A stretch of 64,000 nt of DNA from Firmicutes bacterium UBA4845 (lineage in GTDB: Bacteria; Bacillota; Clostridia; Tissierellales; Sedimentibacteraceae), in assembly GCA_002399975.1 (NCBI GenBank), contig DHER01000147.1, positions 14,260-78,259 of the forward strand, given 5' to 3'. A program made the position numbers and the translations under genes. Positions within the stretch are counted from its first letter, which is position 1, and the number at the start of each line of letters is the position of its first letter. Positions 44,377 to 53,643 of this stretch are shown here, piece by piece. Below the pieces are notes generated by a model. That model searched no databases and was not told the origin of the DNA. It saw only the letters and a list, made by a program, of their open reading frames with translations.

Positions 44377-45300
44377 ATGGAAATTGGTAAAATAAAAACA
44401 AGGGAAATAAAGTCATTGCTTATACTATTGCTTACTGCAGCAATATGGGGATTTGCTTTTGTTGCCCAAAGAGTGGGAATGAAATATTTAGGAGCATTCA
44501 CATTTAACGGAATCAGATTTGCATTGGGAAGTTTATCGTTACTGCCTATAATTTATTTTTCTAAAACTAAATCCGGAAATGAAAAAACTGACAGTACAGA
44601 AACTCTACAATTTAAAGAAGCAGATTTAAAAACAATCGTAAAATCAGGAATAATAGCAGGAAGCGCATTATTTGCAGGTTCATCATTTCAGCAAGTCGGA
44701 TTAATTTATACAGCTGCAGGAAAAGCAGGATTCATTACAAGTCTTTACATAGTTATCGTACCCATATTGGGAATATTCCTTAAACAAAAAACACATATAA
44801 CAACATGGCTGGGAGCATTAACAGCCGTTGTCGGGCTTTATTTACTAAGCATAAATGAAAATCTTACGATTGAATTTGGAGATCTTTTGGAAATCATAGG
44901 AGCGTTTTTTTGGGCAGTTCATATTCAGCTTATAGACAAATTTTCAAAAAATATGGATGTTATAAAGTTTTCAAGTGTTCAGTTTGCTACATGCTCGGTT
45001 TTAAGCCTGATTATTGCATTTATGTTTGAAAAAATAACCTTAAGCGGATTATCAGGAGCTATTATACCGATTCTTTACGGTGGTATTATGTCAGTGGGAG
45101 TTGCGTACACCCTTCAGGCAATAGGCCAAAAATATGCAAAACCTTCTCATGCTGCCATCGCTTTGAGCATGGAAGCAGTCTTCGGAGCAATAGGCGGAGC
45201 TTTGATTCTCCATGAAAGACTCTCTGCAAGAGGATATGCAGGCTGCAGCCTGATGCTGACAGGAATACTTATAGCACAATTGGAAGATATAAAAAAGTAA
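44377..45300 (+). CDS. EamA/DMT-family transporter
   Basis: A 307-residue membrane protein with ten helices in two EamA repeats (LLTAAIWGFAFVAQRVGMKY opens the first; GDLLEIIGAFFWAVHIQLID the second). Such proteins export or import amino acids or other metabolites; the substrate is unknown. The start at 44377 is preceded by GGGAG; a longer frame from 44293 has no ribosome site. Confidence 0.9.
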   Translation: MEIGKIKTREIKSLLILLLTAAIWGFAFVAQRVGMKYLGAFTFNGIRFALGSLSLLPIIYFSKTKSGNEKTDSTETLQFKEADLKTIVKSGIIAGSALFAGSSFQQVGLIYTAAGKAGFITSLYIVIVPILGIFLKQKTHITTWLGALTAVVGLYLLSINENLTIEFGDLLEIIGAFFWAVHIQLIDKFSKNMDVIKFSSVQFATCSVLSLIIAFMFEKITLSGLSGAIIPILYGGIMSVGVAYTLQAIGQKYAKPSHAAIALSMEAVFGAIGGALILHERLSARGYAGCSLMLTGILIAQLEDIKK

Positions 45301-45443
45301 AGGCAGCAGCAGCTAAATTTGGCGCACTTTCAACAAATTGCCCCCTTTTTTTTTATCATAAGACATGTTGTCACACTTTTTACCTATATGAATATGATAT
45401 TATTGAGCTTGGCCTCAAAATTCAAATAGGAAAAGGTGTTATT

Positions 45444-45734
45444 ATGTATTGTAGTAGTAATGTAGGCGGAACATGTGGAAGAAGAGTAAATCGTCCAGGA
45501 AGCTGCGGATGTCCTAGTACAGGTAGGAACTGTAACTATGTTTATAATTGTTTATTAGATTTATTAGAAGACGCATTAGATGACTGCGGAAGCAGCAATT
45601 GCGGTTGCGGAAGCAGCGGTTGCGGTTGCGGATGCGGTTGTAGTGACGGCAGAAATTGCAATTATGTATACGAATGCCTGGAAGATTTAATTGAAGATGC
45701 ATCCGATGGTTGCGGATGCAATAGATGTTGTTAA
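45444..45734 (+). CDS. Cysteine/glycine-rich repeat protein, 96 residues
   Basis: I do not recognise it. Nineteen of 96 residues are cysteine. Two 18-residue repeats, GRNCNYVYNCLLDLLEDA (27-44) and GRNCNYVYECLEDLIEDA (69-86), flank a GCG-type low-complexity stretch (48-66, CGSSNCGCGSSGCGCGCGC). No signal peptide. AGGAAAAGG lies upstream of the ATG and a strong terminator follows. Cys-rich repetitive proteins of spore-formers are often spore coat or metal-binding, but no direct evidence is present. Confidence 0.85.
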   Translation: MYCSSNVGGTCGRRVNRPGSCGCPSTGRNCNYVYNCLLDLLEDALDDCGSSNCGCGSSGCGCGCGCSDGRNCNYVYECLEDLIEDASDGCGCNRCC

Positions 45735-45740
45735 ATACAA

Positions 45741-45768
45741 GCGGCGGATTTTATCCGCCGCAGTTTTA
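45741..45768 (+). terminator. Terminator after the Cys-rich gene
   Basis: Stem GCGGCGGAT/ATCCGCCGC, three-base loop, then AGTTTT. Confidence 0.85.
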
Positions 45769-45832
45769 ATATCTTGCTGACTCTTAAAAATCAGCTTACC
45801 GCAGTTACAAATATGCGGACAAAATTGCGCAT

Positions 45833-46012
45833 TTATGACATACCTTGAGTAAATGTCGCGCAATCTGTTTCAGCCGAGCTTTTAGCATTGCGATGCTGAA
45901 TTTCTATTCTTTGAGCATTACAATGATCTCCCTGAGCATAATAATGACATGAGTTCACAACACATTTTATGCCGGGATTAGCTTGATCCATTTTTTGTAC
46001 TTTACCTTCCAT
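45833..46012 (-). CDS. DUF1540 domain protein, 59 residues
   Basis: A small cysteine protein on the minus strand: IKCVVNSCHYY, DHCNAQRIEIQH and SAETDCATF match the DUF1540 pattern of four cysteines, thought to bind a metal. It is common in clostridia, function unknown. AAGGAG lies 13 bases before the ATG, longer than ideal; the internal ATG at codon 8 is an alternative. It converges on the Cys-rich gene. Confidence 0.85.
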   Translation of the reverse strand: MEGKVQKMDQANPGIKCVVNSCHYYAQGDHCNAQRIEIQHRNAKSSAETDCATFTQGMS

Positions 46013-46213
46013 AATAGTCTTAATACTCCTTATTATAATTATTAAAATTTTAAAAGTTTAAACTTTCGTTAAGTATTATTGCCTTAATTTATTTTTATAT
46101 AAATTACAATTTTTTGGAGTAATAGAGTAATTGCCCAATTTGACATTTTTTTATTTAACTATTTTAAACTTAAACCGGTTAATTACTTACAAGGGTTTTC
46201 CGATCGTCAATAA

Positions 46214-47656
46214 CTACAAAATGCCATGGCTGTGTGTTTTTGTTCTTACTCCTCTTTCAGCTAATTCTGATACTACAAACTCTCTATCTGATTTTATTTC
46301 ATCCATTATGAATTTTATATCTTCTTCTGTTGCAGAAGTCATACTATAATTTTTCACGCAATTTTTAATATAAGACTTTCGGGCTTTTGTCATGTCGTAG
46401 CTTCTTGCTTTAATAAGGGATGGATTCTCTGGAAATATCAGATTCTTTCCCGGTATTTCATCATCTGGATCACCAAATAAAACTTCAACACCATTCTTTT
46501 TTGCAAATGTCAACTGTGGCATAGGATGTTTTCCTGCAGAAGTATATTCAGTTTCTTGAACAACCAGTATTTGATTTTCATCCATTTGTTGAGCCAAAGC
46601 GAATGCTGCAGTTAATGAGGTATTACCGGCAGGTCCTCTTTCATATCCTTCTAATATGGCAAATGCCTGTGTAATATAGAAAAGCTCACCCTGTTTTACA
46701 GTTACCAGCTCATCCATATATCTAAGAACCCTAGCTGCATTTCTAGGTGTATCGGATCTATCTGGCCATGTTATAAAGGGCATGGCAAAGCCTGTATGAC
46801 CTGTTGTGCATGATTTGCGATTGAAATCCTTATCGGATGCCATGTGTAAGCCTTTTAAATCAATGCATGCGCCAATTATCTTTGTATCCAATGCGCCTGC
46901 TTTAATTAAACCTCTAGCAGTACCGGTCAAATTACCTCCGCCGGCATTTGTACACACAACTGCATCCGGATCTTTGCCGAACCTCTCTCTACACTGCATT
47001 GCTAATTCATATCCCAAAGTTTCTACACCTGCAATACCATAAGGAGTATACAGAGATGCATTGAAATATCCAGTATCTTCGAGAAGGCTGAGATGAGTAG
47101 TAAACAACTCCGGTCCCACTGTCAGTTGTACAACTTCAGCTCCATATGCTTCACAAATTCTCTGTTTTTCAAGTATCTCCGGCTGACCAATCTTATTGTC
47201 GTCATAGCATTCTTGTACAACAATACATTTTAAACCCTGCATTGCTGCTTGTGCCGCTACAGCAGCTCCGTAGTTTCCAGATGTTGCTGCTATTACACCT
47301 TTGTAACCCAGTTTCTTTGCATGTTGTACTGCAATTGATGCCCTTCTTGCTTTAAAACTGCCTGATGCATTGGCTGCTTCATCTTTAACTAAGATTCTAG
47401 CCCCTTTGCCTTTTGGTGCATATTTTCTTGCTAAGGCAGTTAAATTACCCAATTCAATCAAAGGTGTATTACCAACACCATGATCTAATTGAATCTTCTG
47501 CATTTCCTCCATTGAATAACCGGATTCATTCATCATGGCTTCATAATCGAAACCTATACCGGGTAATTCAAATTTTTCATAGTCAATTTGCATCGAATTC
47601 ATAATTATCTCATTTTTACGAGCATTTATTGCATCATATGATTTATCTAATTTCAC
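46214..47656 (-). CDS. ortB: 2-Amino-4-oxopentanoate thiolase, beta subunit
   Basis: A 480-residue PLP enzyme of the threonine synthase/cysteine synthase fold. The PLP lysine lies in ASGSFKARRA near residue 105; the phosphate cup is AGGGNLTG near 243. The family is set by the partner OrtA and by the long N-terminal extension. With CoA it cleaves 2-amino-4-oxopentanoate to acetyl-CoA and alanine, the last step of clostridial ornithine oxidation. Start is GTG, overlapping the ortA stop by one base (taGTG). No ornithine aminomutase (oraS, oraE) or ord is present, so the substrate should come from another route. Confidence 0.9.
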   Translation of the reverse strand: MKLDKSYDAINARKNEIIMNSMQIDYEKFELPGIGFDYEAMMNESGYSMEEMQKIQLDHGVGNTPLIELGNLTALARKYAPKGKGARILVKDEAANASGSFKARRASIAVQHAKKLGYKGVIAATSGNYGAAVAAQAAMQGLKCIVVQECYDDNKIGQPEILEKQRICEAYGAEVVQLTVGPELFTTHLSLLEDTGYFNASLYTPYGIAGVETLGYELAMQCRERFGKDPDAVVCTNAGGGNLTGTARGLIKAGALDTKIIGACIDLKGLHMASDKDFNRKSCTTGHTGFAMPFITWPDRSDTPRNAARVLRYMDELVTVKQGELFYITQAFAILEGYERGPAGNTSLTAAFALAQQMDENQILVVQETEYTSAGKHPMPQLTFAKKNGVEVLFGDPDDEIPGKNLIFPENPSLIKARSYDMTKARKSYIKNCVKNYSMTSATEEDIKFIMDEIKSDREFVVSELAERGVRTKTHSHGIL

Positions 47657-47961
47657 TATTTCTCAGCTCCTTCCATAATTTCTTTTAACTGCATTTCTAC
47701 CTTTAGAAGTTCTGGCTGAAAATCACCATAATCATGAATATATCTTGGATTAATTGCTACCAATATACCGCCGGTTTTTCTTCCGGTGGCAGTAACAATT
47801 TCAATATTTTCACCTATTTTTCCATCTTCTTGGGCGATACCTTTTACCCAAAGCTTCAAATCACAGTTTTGTGTATCTTCTGGAACCTGTGGTGCTCTAC
47901 TACCTGCAGGAAGCACAACATTTTCTATCTGCACCCAGTCCCCTTTTTTAGCCATATCCAT
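47656..47961 (-). CDS. ortA: 2-Amino-4-oxopentanoate thiolase, alpha subunit
   Basis: A 101-residue protein matching OrtA: GDWVQIENVVLPAGSRAPQVPEDT in pieces (GDWVQIENVVL, GSRAPQVPEDT), LWVKG, and INPRYIHDYGDFQPELL. It is the small subunit of the PLP thiolase. AAAGGAG is seven bases before the ATG. A 44-bp palindrome separates it from the glycyl radical enzyme gene. Confidence 0.93.
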   Translation of the reverse strand: MDMAKKGDWVQIENVVLPAGSRAPQVPEDTQNCDLKLWVKGIAQEDGKIGENIEIVTATGRKTGGILVAINPRYIHDYGDFQPELLKVEMQLKEIMEGAEK

Positions 47962-48016
47962 AAAAAAGCTCCTTTCATTTGCATTTAACTATTTAAAATA
48001 ATTTCAATATATCAAA

Positions 48017-48060
48017 TCATATGGAGTTCAAATGGTTATAACCATTTGAACTCCATATGA
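48017..48060. repeat. Perfect 44-bp palindrome between the glycyl radical enzyme gene and ortA
   Basis: A perfect inverted repeat with no loop, whose half reads CATATGGAGTTCAAATGGTTA. No U-tract follows on the minus strand, so it is more likely an RNA-processing or mRNA-stabilising hairpin, or a protein site, than a simple terminator. Confidence 0.9.
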
Positions 48061-48096
48061 ACTACTTATCCCTAATCAAAATCAATTCATACAGAA

Positions 48097-50451
48097 TTAA
48101 GCGGTTGTCTGCATTGTTCTTTGAATTATATTTTCCTGTATATTCTCTTCCAAGTCAACAAAGAAAGCTGAATAACCTGCTACACGTACAAGCATATTCC
48201 TATATTTATCCGGTTCTTTCTGTGCTGCACGAAGAGTTTCATCATCCACTACGTTAATTTGTAAATGTTCGCCGGCATTTTTGAAGTGAGCACGAAGAAC
48301 TGTTTCTAATATATCTATTCCTTTTTCACCCTTTACAATAGCCGGGTCAAAACGCTGATTTAACAGTAATCCGCTTTGTGGAATTGTTGGGTCAACTGCG
48401 TTAACTGAATTCACAACAGCTGTTGGACCATTTACGTCCATACCGTTCATTGGTGAAACATTATCAGCCATTGGAGTAAAAGCATGTCTTCCATCCGGTG
48501 TTGCACCGATTTTTCTTCCAAGAACCACATTATATGACTGTGTAGCCCATACTGTAGTAAGCTCACCATCACGACCATCCCTATATTTCTTAGCTTCATC
48601 ATCTATGGATTTAACTACAAAATGTGCATATTTATCTACTGCTTCAATGTCGTTTCCAAATTTAGGTGCTCTGTTAATTAGAAGTTGACGCATATTTTCT
48701 TTACCTTCAAAGTCTGTCTCAAGAAGATTTAAAAGCTCATCTGCTGTTAAATACTTTTTTTTAAATACACATTCCTCAATAGCAGCAAAAGAATCAGCTA
48801 TATTTGCAAGACCGGTTACAGCTACAGCCGTGTAACGCATATCACAACCTTTTTCTTGAAGAAATTTCCCCTTTTCAATGCATCCCTGAGTGAAGCAAGA
48901 ACCTGTAATTGTTGGAACCGAATATGCATGACAGGATACCATTTTGTTGAATAATTGGACATATTTTTTCAAGAAAAAATTCTGTTGCTCTAAATATGCA
49001 TCTTTAAGCTGTTCAATGGAAGTAAATGTCCTTATATCTCCGGTTTTAGGTCCTAGTTGTTTTTTGCTGACAGGATCCATTCCATTATGAAGTGCTATCT
49101 CAAACACTTTAATAGCATTAAAGTATCCCATTTGTGACTGGAAGTCTGTTTTACCTTGAACTACCGGTTCTGTACATCCACACACTGCCCAGTTTACTGC
49201 ATCTTCGTGACTAAATCCTAAACGCTTCAAATGATTAATACATGTGCTGTCATTAAAAAATGCCGGATGGCTTCCACCTTGTAATGATACTTTCATTGCC
49301 AAACGGAAGGTTTCTTCGTTTATATTGTCATGGTAACGGAAAGATATACAAGGTTCTTTTGTCTGTAAATCCTCCATTCCGTGAAGAATTAAATTTGTAA
49401 GCTCGTTGCAGCCATCTGAACCGTCAGCAAGCACACCACCTAACATAAGATGAATGTAAAGTGCACAACCTGGATAGGCTTCAGATTCAAACTCATTGTG
49501 TAGATATAGCATTTCTTCAATCTTAAGTTTAAATTCGTGGATAATATCAGCAATATATTCTTCTTCTACACCATTAGCTAGATCGTTCTTGTAAAAAGGA
49601 TACATATATTGATCAAAACGACCTAAAGAGTGATCCCTTCCATTATTCTCCATCATGAGAGCAAGGTGTGTAAACCATACCAGCTGTGCTGCTTGTTGGA
49701 ATGTTTGTGGTGGATTTTCAGGAACTACACGGCAATTTTCAGCAATTGTAAGTAATTGTTCCTTTCTCTCAGGATTTTCACATTCAGCAGCCATTTTTTC
49801 AGCTAAATCTGCATATCTATGAGCAAATGCAATTATTGCTTCCATTGTGATTATCATAGCTTCCCATGTTAATTTTTGACCCATTTTTTCTATATTCATA
49901 TTACCTAGTGATGCTATTTTTTCTTTGCATTGGTCTATATAGTAGCGGTATCCTTTTTTAACCATTTCGTCATAATCAGGGGCGTGGTTCATTGTAGAAA
50001 TTTGTGACACGCCTTTTGTCATGACTCCTGTATCTAAAAGTGTCCATTCATCTTCTGTAAGTTGAGCATTTGTCAAATCACCAAAAGTTCCACCATACCA
50101 ATCAGCTACCATTTGTCTTAATTCATCTTTTTCCCCTGGCATAAACTGAAAATTATCGAATTTTCTTGTATCCAATGTTTCTAAATCGTCTCTTAACCAT
50201 GCACAATATTCAGGGAAAATAGGAACTGCATGTAATCGTGATGCCATATGCCCTGCTAAAATAGAATCATCGTCGATGAATATTTCATTATTTTCAAGAA
50301 CATACTTAAATAACTTTGCCCTTCTAAGAATAAATGGTTCTACTGAAGGTTTCTTATAAAATTCTGTGGTTAACCTTGCACGATCTAAACAAATCGTAGG
50401 CACTGTGTTACGCACTTTGTCTGTAAGTCTAACTATTCTTTCTGATAACAT
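48097..50451 (-). CDS. hplG: Glycyl radical enzyme, probable trans-4-hydroxy-D-proline C-N lyase (HplG-like)
   Basis: A 784-residue glycyl radical enzyme. The thiyl-radical cysteine is in CGCTEP (residues 424-429), with glutamate two residues later as in the dehydratase/lyase group, and the glycyl radical is in VRVAGYS (glycine near 759). HypD, the hydroxyproline dehydratase, reads GCVETG here, so this is a different clade. Family knowledge: HplG opens trans-4-hydroxy-D-proline to 2-amino-4-oxopentanoate, the substrate of OrtAB. The next two genes are ortA-ortB, so the assignment rests mainly on context. Ribosome site GAGAGG. Its activase is 75 bp upstream. Confidence 0.8.
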   Translation of the reverse strand: MLSERIVRLTDKVRNTVPTICLDRARLTTEFYKKPSVEPFILRRAKLFKYVLENNEIFIDDDSILAGHMASRLHAVPIFPEYCAWLRDDLETLDTRKFDNFQFMPGEKDELRQMVADWYGGTFGDLTNAQLTEDEWTLLDTGVMTKGVSQISTMNHAPDYDEMVKKGYRYYIDQCKEKIASLGNMNIEKMGQKLTWEAMIITMEAIIAFAHRYADLAEKMAAECENPERKEQLLTIAENCRVVPENPPQTFQQAAQLVWFTHLALMMENNGRDHSLGRFDQYMYPFYKNDLANGVEEEYIADIIHEFKLKIEEMLYLHNEFESEAYPGCALYIHLMLGGVLADGSDGCNELTNLILHGMEDLQTKEPCISFRYHDNINEETFRLAMKVSLQGGSHPAFFNDSTCINHLKRLGFSHEDAVNWAVCGCTEPVVQGKTDFQSQMGYFNAIKVFEIALHNGMDPVSKKQLGPKTGDIRTFTSIEQLKDAYLEQQNFFLKKYVQLFNKMVSCHAYSVPTITGSCFTQGCIEKGKFLQEKGCDMRYTAVAVTGLANIADSFAAIEECVFKKKYLTADELLNLLETDFEGKENMRQLLINRAPKFGNDIEAVDKYAHFVVKSIDDEAKKYRDGRDGELTTVWATQSYNVVLGRKIGATPDGRHAFTPMADNVSPMNGMDVNGPTAVVNSVNAVDPTIPQSGLLLNQRFDPAIVKGEKGIDILETVLRAHFKNAGEHLQINVVDDETLRAAQKEPDKYRNMLVRVAGYSAFFVDLEENIQENIIQRTMQTTA

Positions 50452-50526
50452 TTTTTTACCTCTCTTTTTTAAATTTTATATTAATTTTTTTGATAAACCT
50501 ATTAATTAATGATTTTAGTCAAATTA

Positions 50527-51498
50527 TTATTTTACAACTTCCTTAATGTTGTCATTAATATTGTCATTTGTTACAATTTCTCTATTGTTGTCCTTTGTAT
50601 AGAAACAAACTTTATCACCACAATCCTTAAATACATCGTTAGCGCATTTAACTAATTCTCTCATCTCTTCATCTGATGGAGGTTCAACATCTTCAAGGGT
50701 ATATTCCCTTCCTAAAGCATTATATTTATTCACACCAAACTGATGATATACTAAAAGTTCATATTCCTTAATTTCAGGTATGGTAGTCAAAAATTTTGCA
50801 ATTCCTATTATGTTTTCCCGAGAACTTGTAAGACCCGGTATTACAGGTGTACGAACGGTAATGTGTATATCATATTCTGCAATTCGCCTTATATTATCCA
50901 AAATCAATTCATTTCCACTGCCTGTCAATTCTTTATGCTTCTCTGAATCAATGTGTTTAATGTCTAAAAACATACTATTTATATATGGAAGGGCTTCCTT
51001 GAATTCGCTATAGTTACCACAACCACAACTTTCTACAGCAACATTGATTCCTCTCTCTTGGCAAGTCTTCGCTATTTCTTTCAAATACTTCGGTTGAGTT
51101 AAGGGCTCGCCTCCTGAAAAAGTAACTCCGCCACCTTTTATTGAATAAAACACTCGATCTTTTTCAATCTCTTTATAGAGTTCTTCAATGGTATATTCTT
51201 TTCCAATTTTATATTTTGAATGTGCATAGCAGTGTTCAGTACACTCAAAGCAGTTATTGCACTTTTCCCTGTCTATCCTAGGACCATCCTCATGAATGCT
51301 GATGCAAGAAAGAGGACAGACTTTCATACAAACTCCACATCCTATACATTTGCTTGGTGATTCCATTACTTCCGGATAATATTCTTGAGATTCGGGATTG
51401 GCACACCATTTACACCGCAATGGACATCCTTTAAAAAACACCAATGTCCTCAACCCGTGACCATCATGAATAGAACATTTCTGTATATTAAAAAGCAT
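50527..51498 (-). CDS. Glycyl radical enzyme activating enzyme (radical SAM)
   Basis: A 323-residue radical SAM protein. The SAM cluster motif is CPLRCKWC (CxxxCxxC) near residue 26. A two-cluster ferredoxin insert follows (CIGCGVCMKVCP and CNNCFECTEHCY), typical of activases of the dehydratase/lyase subgroup rather than of pyruvate formate-lyase. TFSGGEPL is the SAM-binding strand. It makes the glycyl radical on the neighbouring enzyme. Start at 51498 follows AGGAGG by six bases; the ATG five codons earlier contains that site. Confidence 0.95.
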   Translation of the reverse strand: MLFNIQKCSIHDGHGLRTLVFFKGCPLRCKWCANPESQEYYPEVMESPSKCIGCGVCMKVCPLSCISIHEDGPRIDREKCNNCFECTEHCYAHSKYKIGKEYTIEELYKEIEKDRVFYSIKGGGVTFSGGEPLTQPKYLKEIAKTCQERGINVAVESCGCGNYSEFKEALPYINSMFLDIKHIDSEKHKELTGSGNELILDNIRRIAEYDIHITVRTPVIPGLTSSRENIIGIAKFLTTIPEIKEYELLVYHQFGVNKYNALGREYTLEDVEPPSDEEMRELVKCANDVFKDCGDKVCFYTKDNNREIVTNDNINDNIKEVVK

Positions 51499-51564
51499 TT
51501 TACACCTCCTCATTGTAAAGATAATTTTATATCTTTTTCATTTAGTTTCTTGTATTAATATAAT

Positions 51565-51582
51565 TAGCAAAATGCATGCCAA
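51565..51582 (-). promoter_or_regulatory. Sigma-54 promoter of the activase-glycyl radical enzyme-ortAB operon
   Basis: Minus strand TTGGCATGCATTTTGCTA: GG and GC separated by ten bases, matching the -24/-12 consensus. Sixteen of 18 bases equal the promoter at 55853. Confidence 0.85.
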
Positions 51583-51710
51583 TTTTTTTAATTAAAAAAT
51601 AATTTTTATGATGTTTTATTATGAAAAAGTTGAAAAGCATAGCGGTTTTTACCATTATTTTACTATTCAACCCTAAAAACTCTTAAGCTAATTAAAAGCA
51701 TTATTAGCAG

Positions 51711-51874
51711 TGTGTTATAATTGATACATTCTTGATTTATATAAGAGCGTTTTTTATGAGTCTATATTATAAAACCTCTAAATTCCAATAAATATTTGTG
51801 GTTAAAAATAAACAAAAATCAATGTATCAAATAATACACACTACAAAAATCCTGATGTGACAAAAAAGCTACAA
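51711..51874. promoter_or_regulatory. Upstream activator elements of the glycyl radical operon
   Basis: Two inverted copies of a 19-base element: TGTGTTATAATTGATACAT (51711-51729) and ATGTATCAAATAATACACA (51822-51840), then TGTGACAAAAAAGCTACAA (51856-51874). The same three parts recur at 56000-56145. The first copy lies 129 bases from the sigma-54 promoter. They are the expected sites for the sigma-54 activator. Confidence 0.7.
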
Positions 51875-51959
51875 ATTTCCTTGTTTGTTTGAAAACTTGT
51901 AAATATCCTCAACTTTTATTTTATAAATATGGAGCAAAACTGAATTTACTACAATAATT

Positions 51960-52008
51960 ATGGAGCTGTCACAGAAATAGTTAAAAACTATTCTTTGTGC
52001 AGCCCCAT
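51960..52008 (-). terminator. Large hairpin after the transporter gene
   Basis: An imperfect inverted repeat of about 23 bp per arm (minus strand ATGGGGCTGCACAAAGAATA and its partner) around AGTTTTTAACT. There is no U run, but it ends the transporter transcript before the next control region. It could also be an intergenic palindromic repeat. Confidence 0.55.
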
Positions 52009-52046
52009 CATTAAAATCTGTGTCTTATTTAATTATACTAATATTT

Positions 52047-53363
52047 TTAAAACAATTGCACAAATCCTATAATTGATGATACTGTAAAATATAACAGAAC
52101 CGGAACCACTATATATTTATAAACAACATCATACCAATTTCCTAATTTAATCCTAGATGTAGGGTTAAGCCATTCTTCATGAACCCTTTTAGCACCGAAC
52201 TTCCATGCAAGAAGAATTGCTATAAAGCTAGCAGATAAATTGTATCCTACATTTGCTATAAAGTAGTCAAACTTAGTATAATCAAAATAATTACATATTA
52301 TAGTTCCCACTGCTGTTATTGCAGCTACTGTTAAAACAACTTTCTTTCTATCTAATTTCTTTCCATCAACCCACACAGTTACAGTTGCTTCCATATTAGC
52401 AATACCGGAAGAAAGTCCTGCGAAAAACAGTGCAACAAAATAAATTAACGCAAAGAATAAAGTACCCGGCATTTGTTTGAAAACTTCCGGTAATACTGTA
52501 AATACAAGACCAGGTCCAGTTTGTAAATCCAGTCCAAATAATATTACTGCCGGAATTGTTGCAAAACCACCTAATAAACAAGTTGTTAAATTCCAAGAAG
52601 CAACTGTTGCAAAGTCAAATGTAACATCAGCTTTATCATCTAAATAACTGCCATATACTAGTAAAAACGCCGGCCCAAGTCCTATTGCAAACAACGCCAT
52701 ACCACTTGCTGTTATCCAAAGGTTTGGATCTTTCCACAAGCTGAAATCAGGTTTTACGTAAAACTCAATTCCTTCTGCAATTCCAGGTAATGTCATAATT
52801 CTTATTGCCATAATTACTAAAATAATAAATAGGACCGGAAGCATAACCTTGCATGCTCTTTCAATTCCCTTTTTTATACCTCCAAGGTTGGTAATTGTAA
52901 CAAATACCAAGGATATAAGTGACCATAAGGTAGCTTGAACACGATTTGATGAAAATGCATTGAAGAAGCCGGTTGGATCAACCATAAATGGAGCTCCTGC
53001 CAATGTTTGAACAATGTAGTATAAAACATAACCCATTATTATTAAATAGTACATATTCAACCCTAAAGGAACTAAGGACATTAAATATCCTATTTTTTCA
53101 CCGGGTTTACCTATTATTGAACCAAAAGCTTGTACTGATCCTGCTTTTGTCTTTCTTCCAAGTCCAATTTCTGCCCAGCCTGCAGGAAGAACGATTATAA
53201 TTGTAATTAACGCGAATGCAAGTACGAAAGCACCGCCACCATTTTGTGCCACAACCATGGGAAAGCGCCACATTGCGCCAAGCCCTACTGCCATTCCTAA
53301 TGTTGAAAGAATATAGCCTATTCTTGATCCCCAAGAATCCCTATTATTTGAAACGTTGCTCAT
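52047..53363 (-). CDS. Neurotransmitter:sodium symporter family transporter
   Basis: A 438-residue membrane protein with 11-12 helices. It opens RDSWGSRIGYILSTLGMAVG with the unwound helix 1 (GLGAMWRFPMVVAQNGGGAF, in pieces GAMWRFP and NGGGAF) that binds substrate and sodium. Bacterial members import amino acids. The start at 53363 follows GGAGG; a MetS-type small subunit is encoded 51 bp upstream, as for MetP. Within a hydroxyproline cluster it is a candidate importer of that amino acid or its isomers. Confidence 0.93.
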   Translation of the reverse strand: MSNVSNNRDSWGSRIGYILSTLGMAVGLGAMWRFPMVVAQNGGGAFVLAFALITIIIVLPAGWAEIGLGRKTKAGSVQAFGSIIGKPGEKIGYLMSLVPLGLNMYYLIIMGYVLYYIVQTLAGAPFMVDPTGFFNAFSSNRVQATLWSLISLVFVTITNLGGIKKGIERACKVMLPVLFIILVIMAIRIMTLPGIAEGIEFYVKPDFSLWKDPNLWITASGMALFAIGLGPAFLLVYGSYLDDKADVTFDFATVASWNLTTCLLGGFATIPAVILFGLDLQTGPGLVFTVLPEVFKQMPGTLFFALIYFVALFFAGLSSGIANMEATVTVWVDGKKLDRKKVVLTVAAITAVGTIICNYFDYTKFDYFIANVGYNLSASFIAILLAWKFGAKRVHEEWLNPTSRIKLGNWYDVVYKYIVVPVLLYFTVSSIIGFVQLF

Positions 53364-53414
53364 AATATCCTCCATAGTTTTAATAACTTATTTTTTAATT
53401 AAATTTTAATGTTA

Positions 53415-53525
53415 TTAGTCCTTGTTGTTAGCTGAATCTTTTAAAGTTCTTACTAAAGTATAAATTGAACTACCTCCTATTATAAATACATATATAAAAA
53501 GCATAATCCAAGTACTTGTCGACAT
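53415..53525 (-). CDS. MetS-family small subunit of the NSS transporter
   Basis: A 36-residue single-helix protein (STSTWIMLFIYVFIIGG as the membrane span, charged tail RTLKDSANNKD). It matches in size and position the MetS partner that precedes MetP-type NSS transporters. A GGTGG site lies eight bases before the ATG. Confidence 0.75.
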   Translation of the reverse strand: MSTSTWIMLFIYVFIIGGSSIYTLVRTLKDSANNKD

Positions 53526-53643
53526 CTTATTCACCACCCTCACCTAATATTTTTTATTAAATAGATCTATAATTACTTCAATTCAACTCATATTATATTA
53601 ATATTTCATATGTCTTATTCTTGAATATATAGATCTTTCTAAA

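Noticed and set aside
48097..50451. Glycyl radical enzyme as HypD (trans-4-hydroxy-L-proline dehydratase)
   Set aside because: The radical cysteine region reads CGCTEP rather than GCVETG, the sequence differs widely from HypD as I know it, and ortA-ortB are in the same operon. proC in the region kept this option open.
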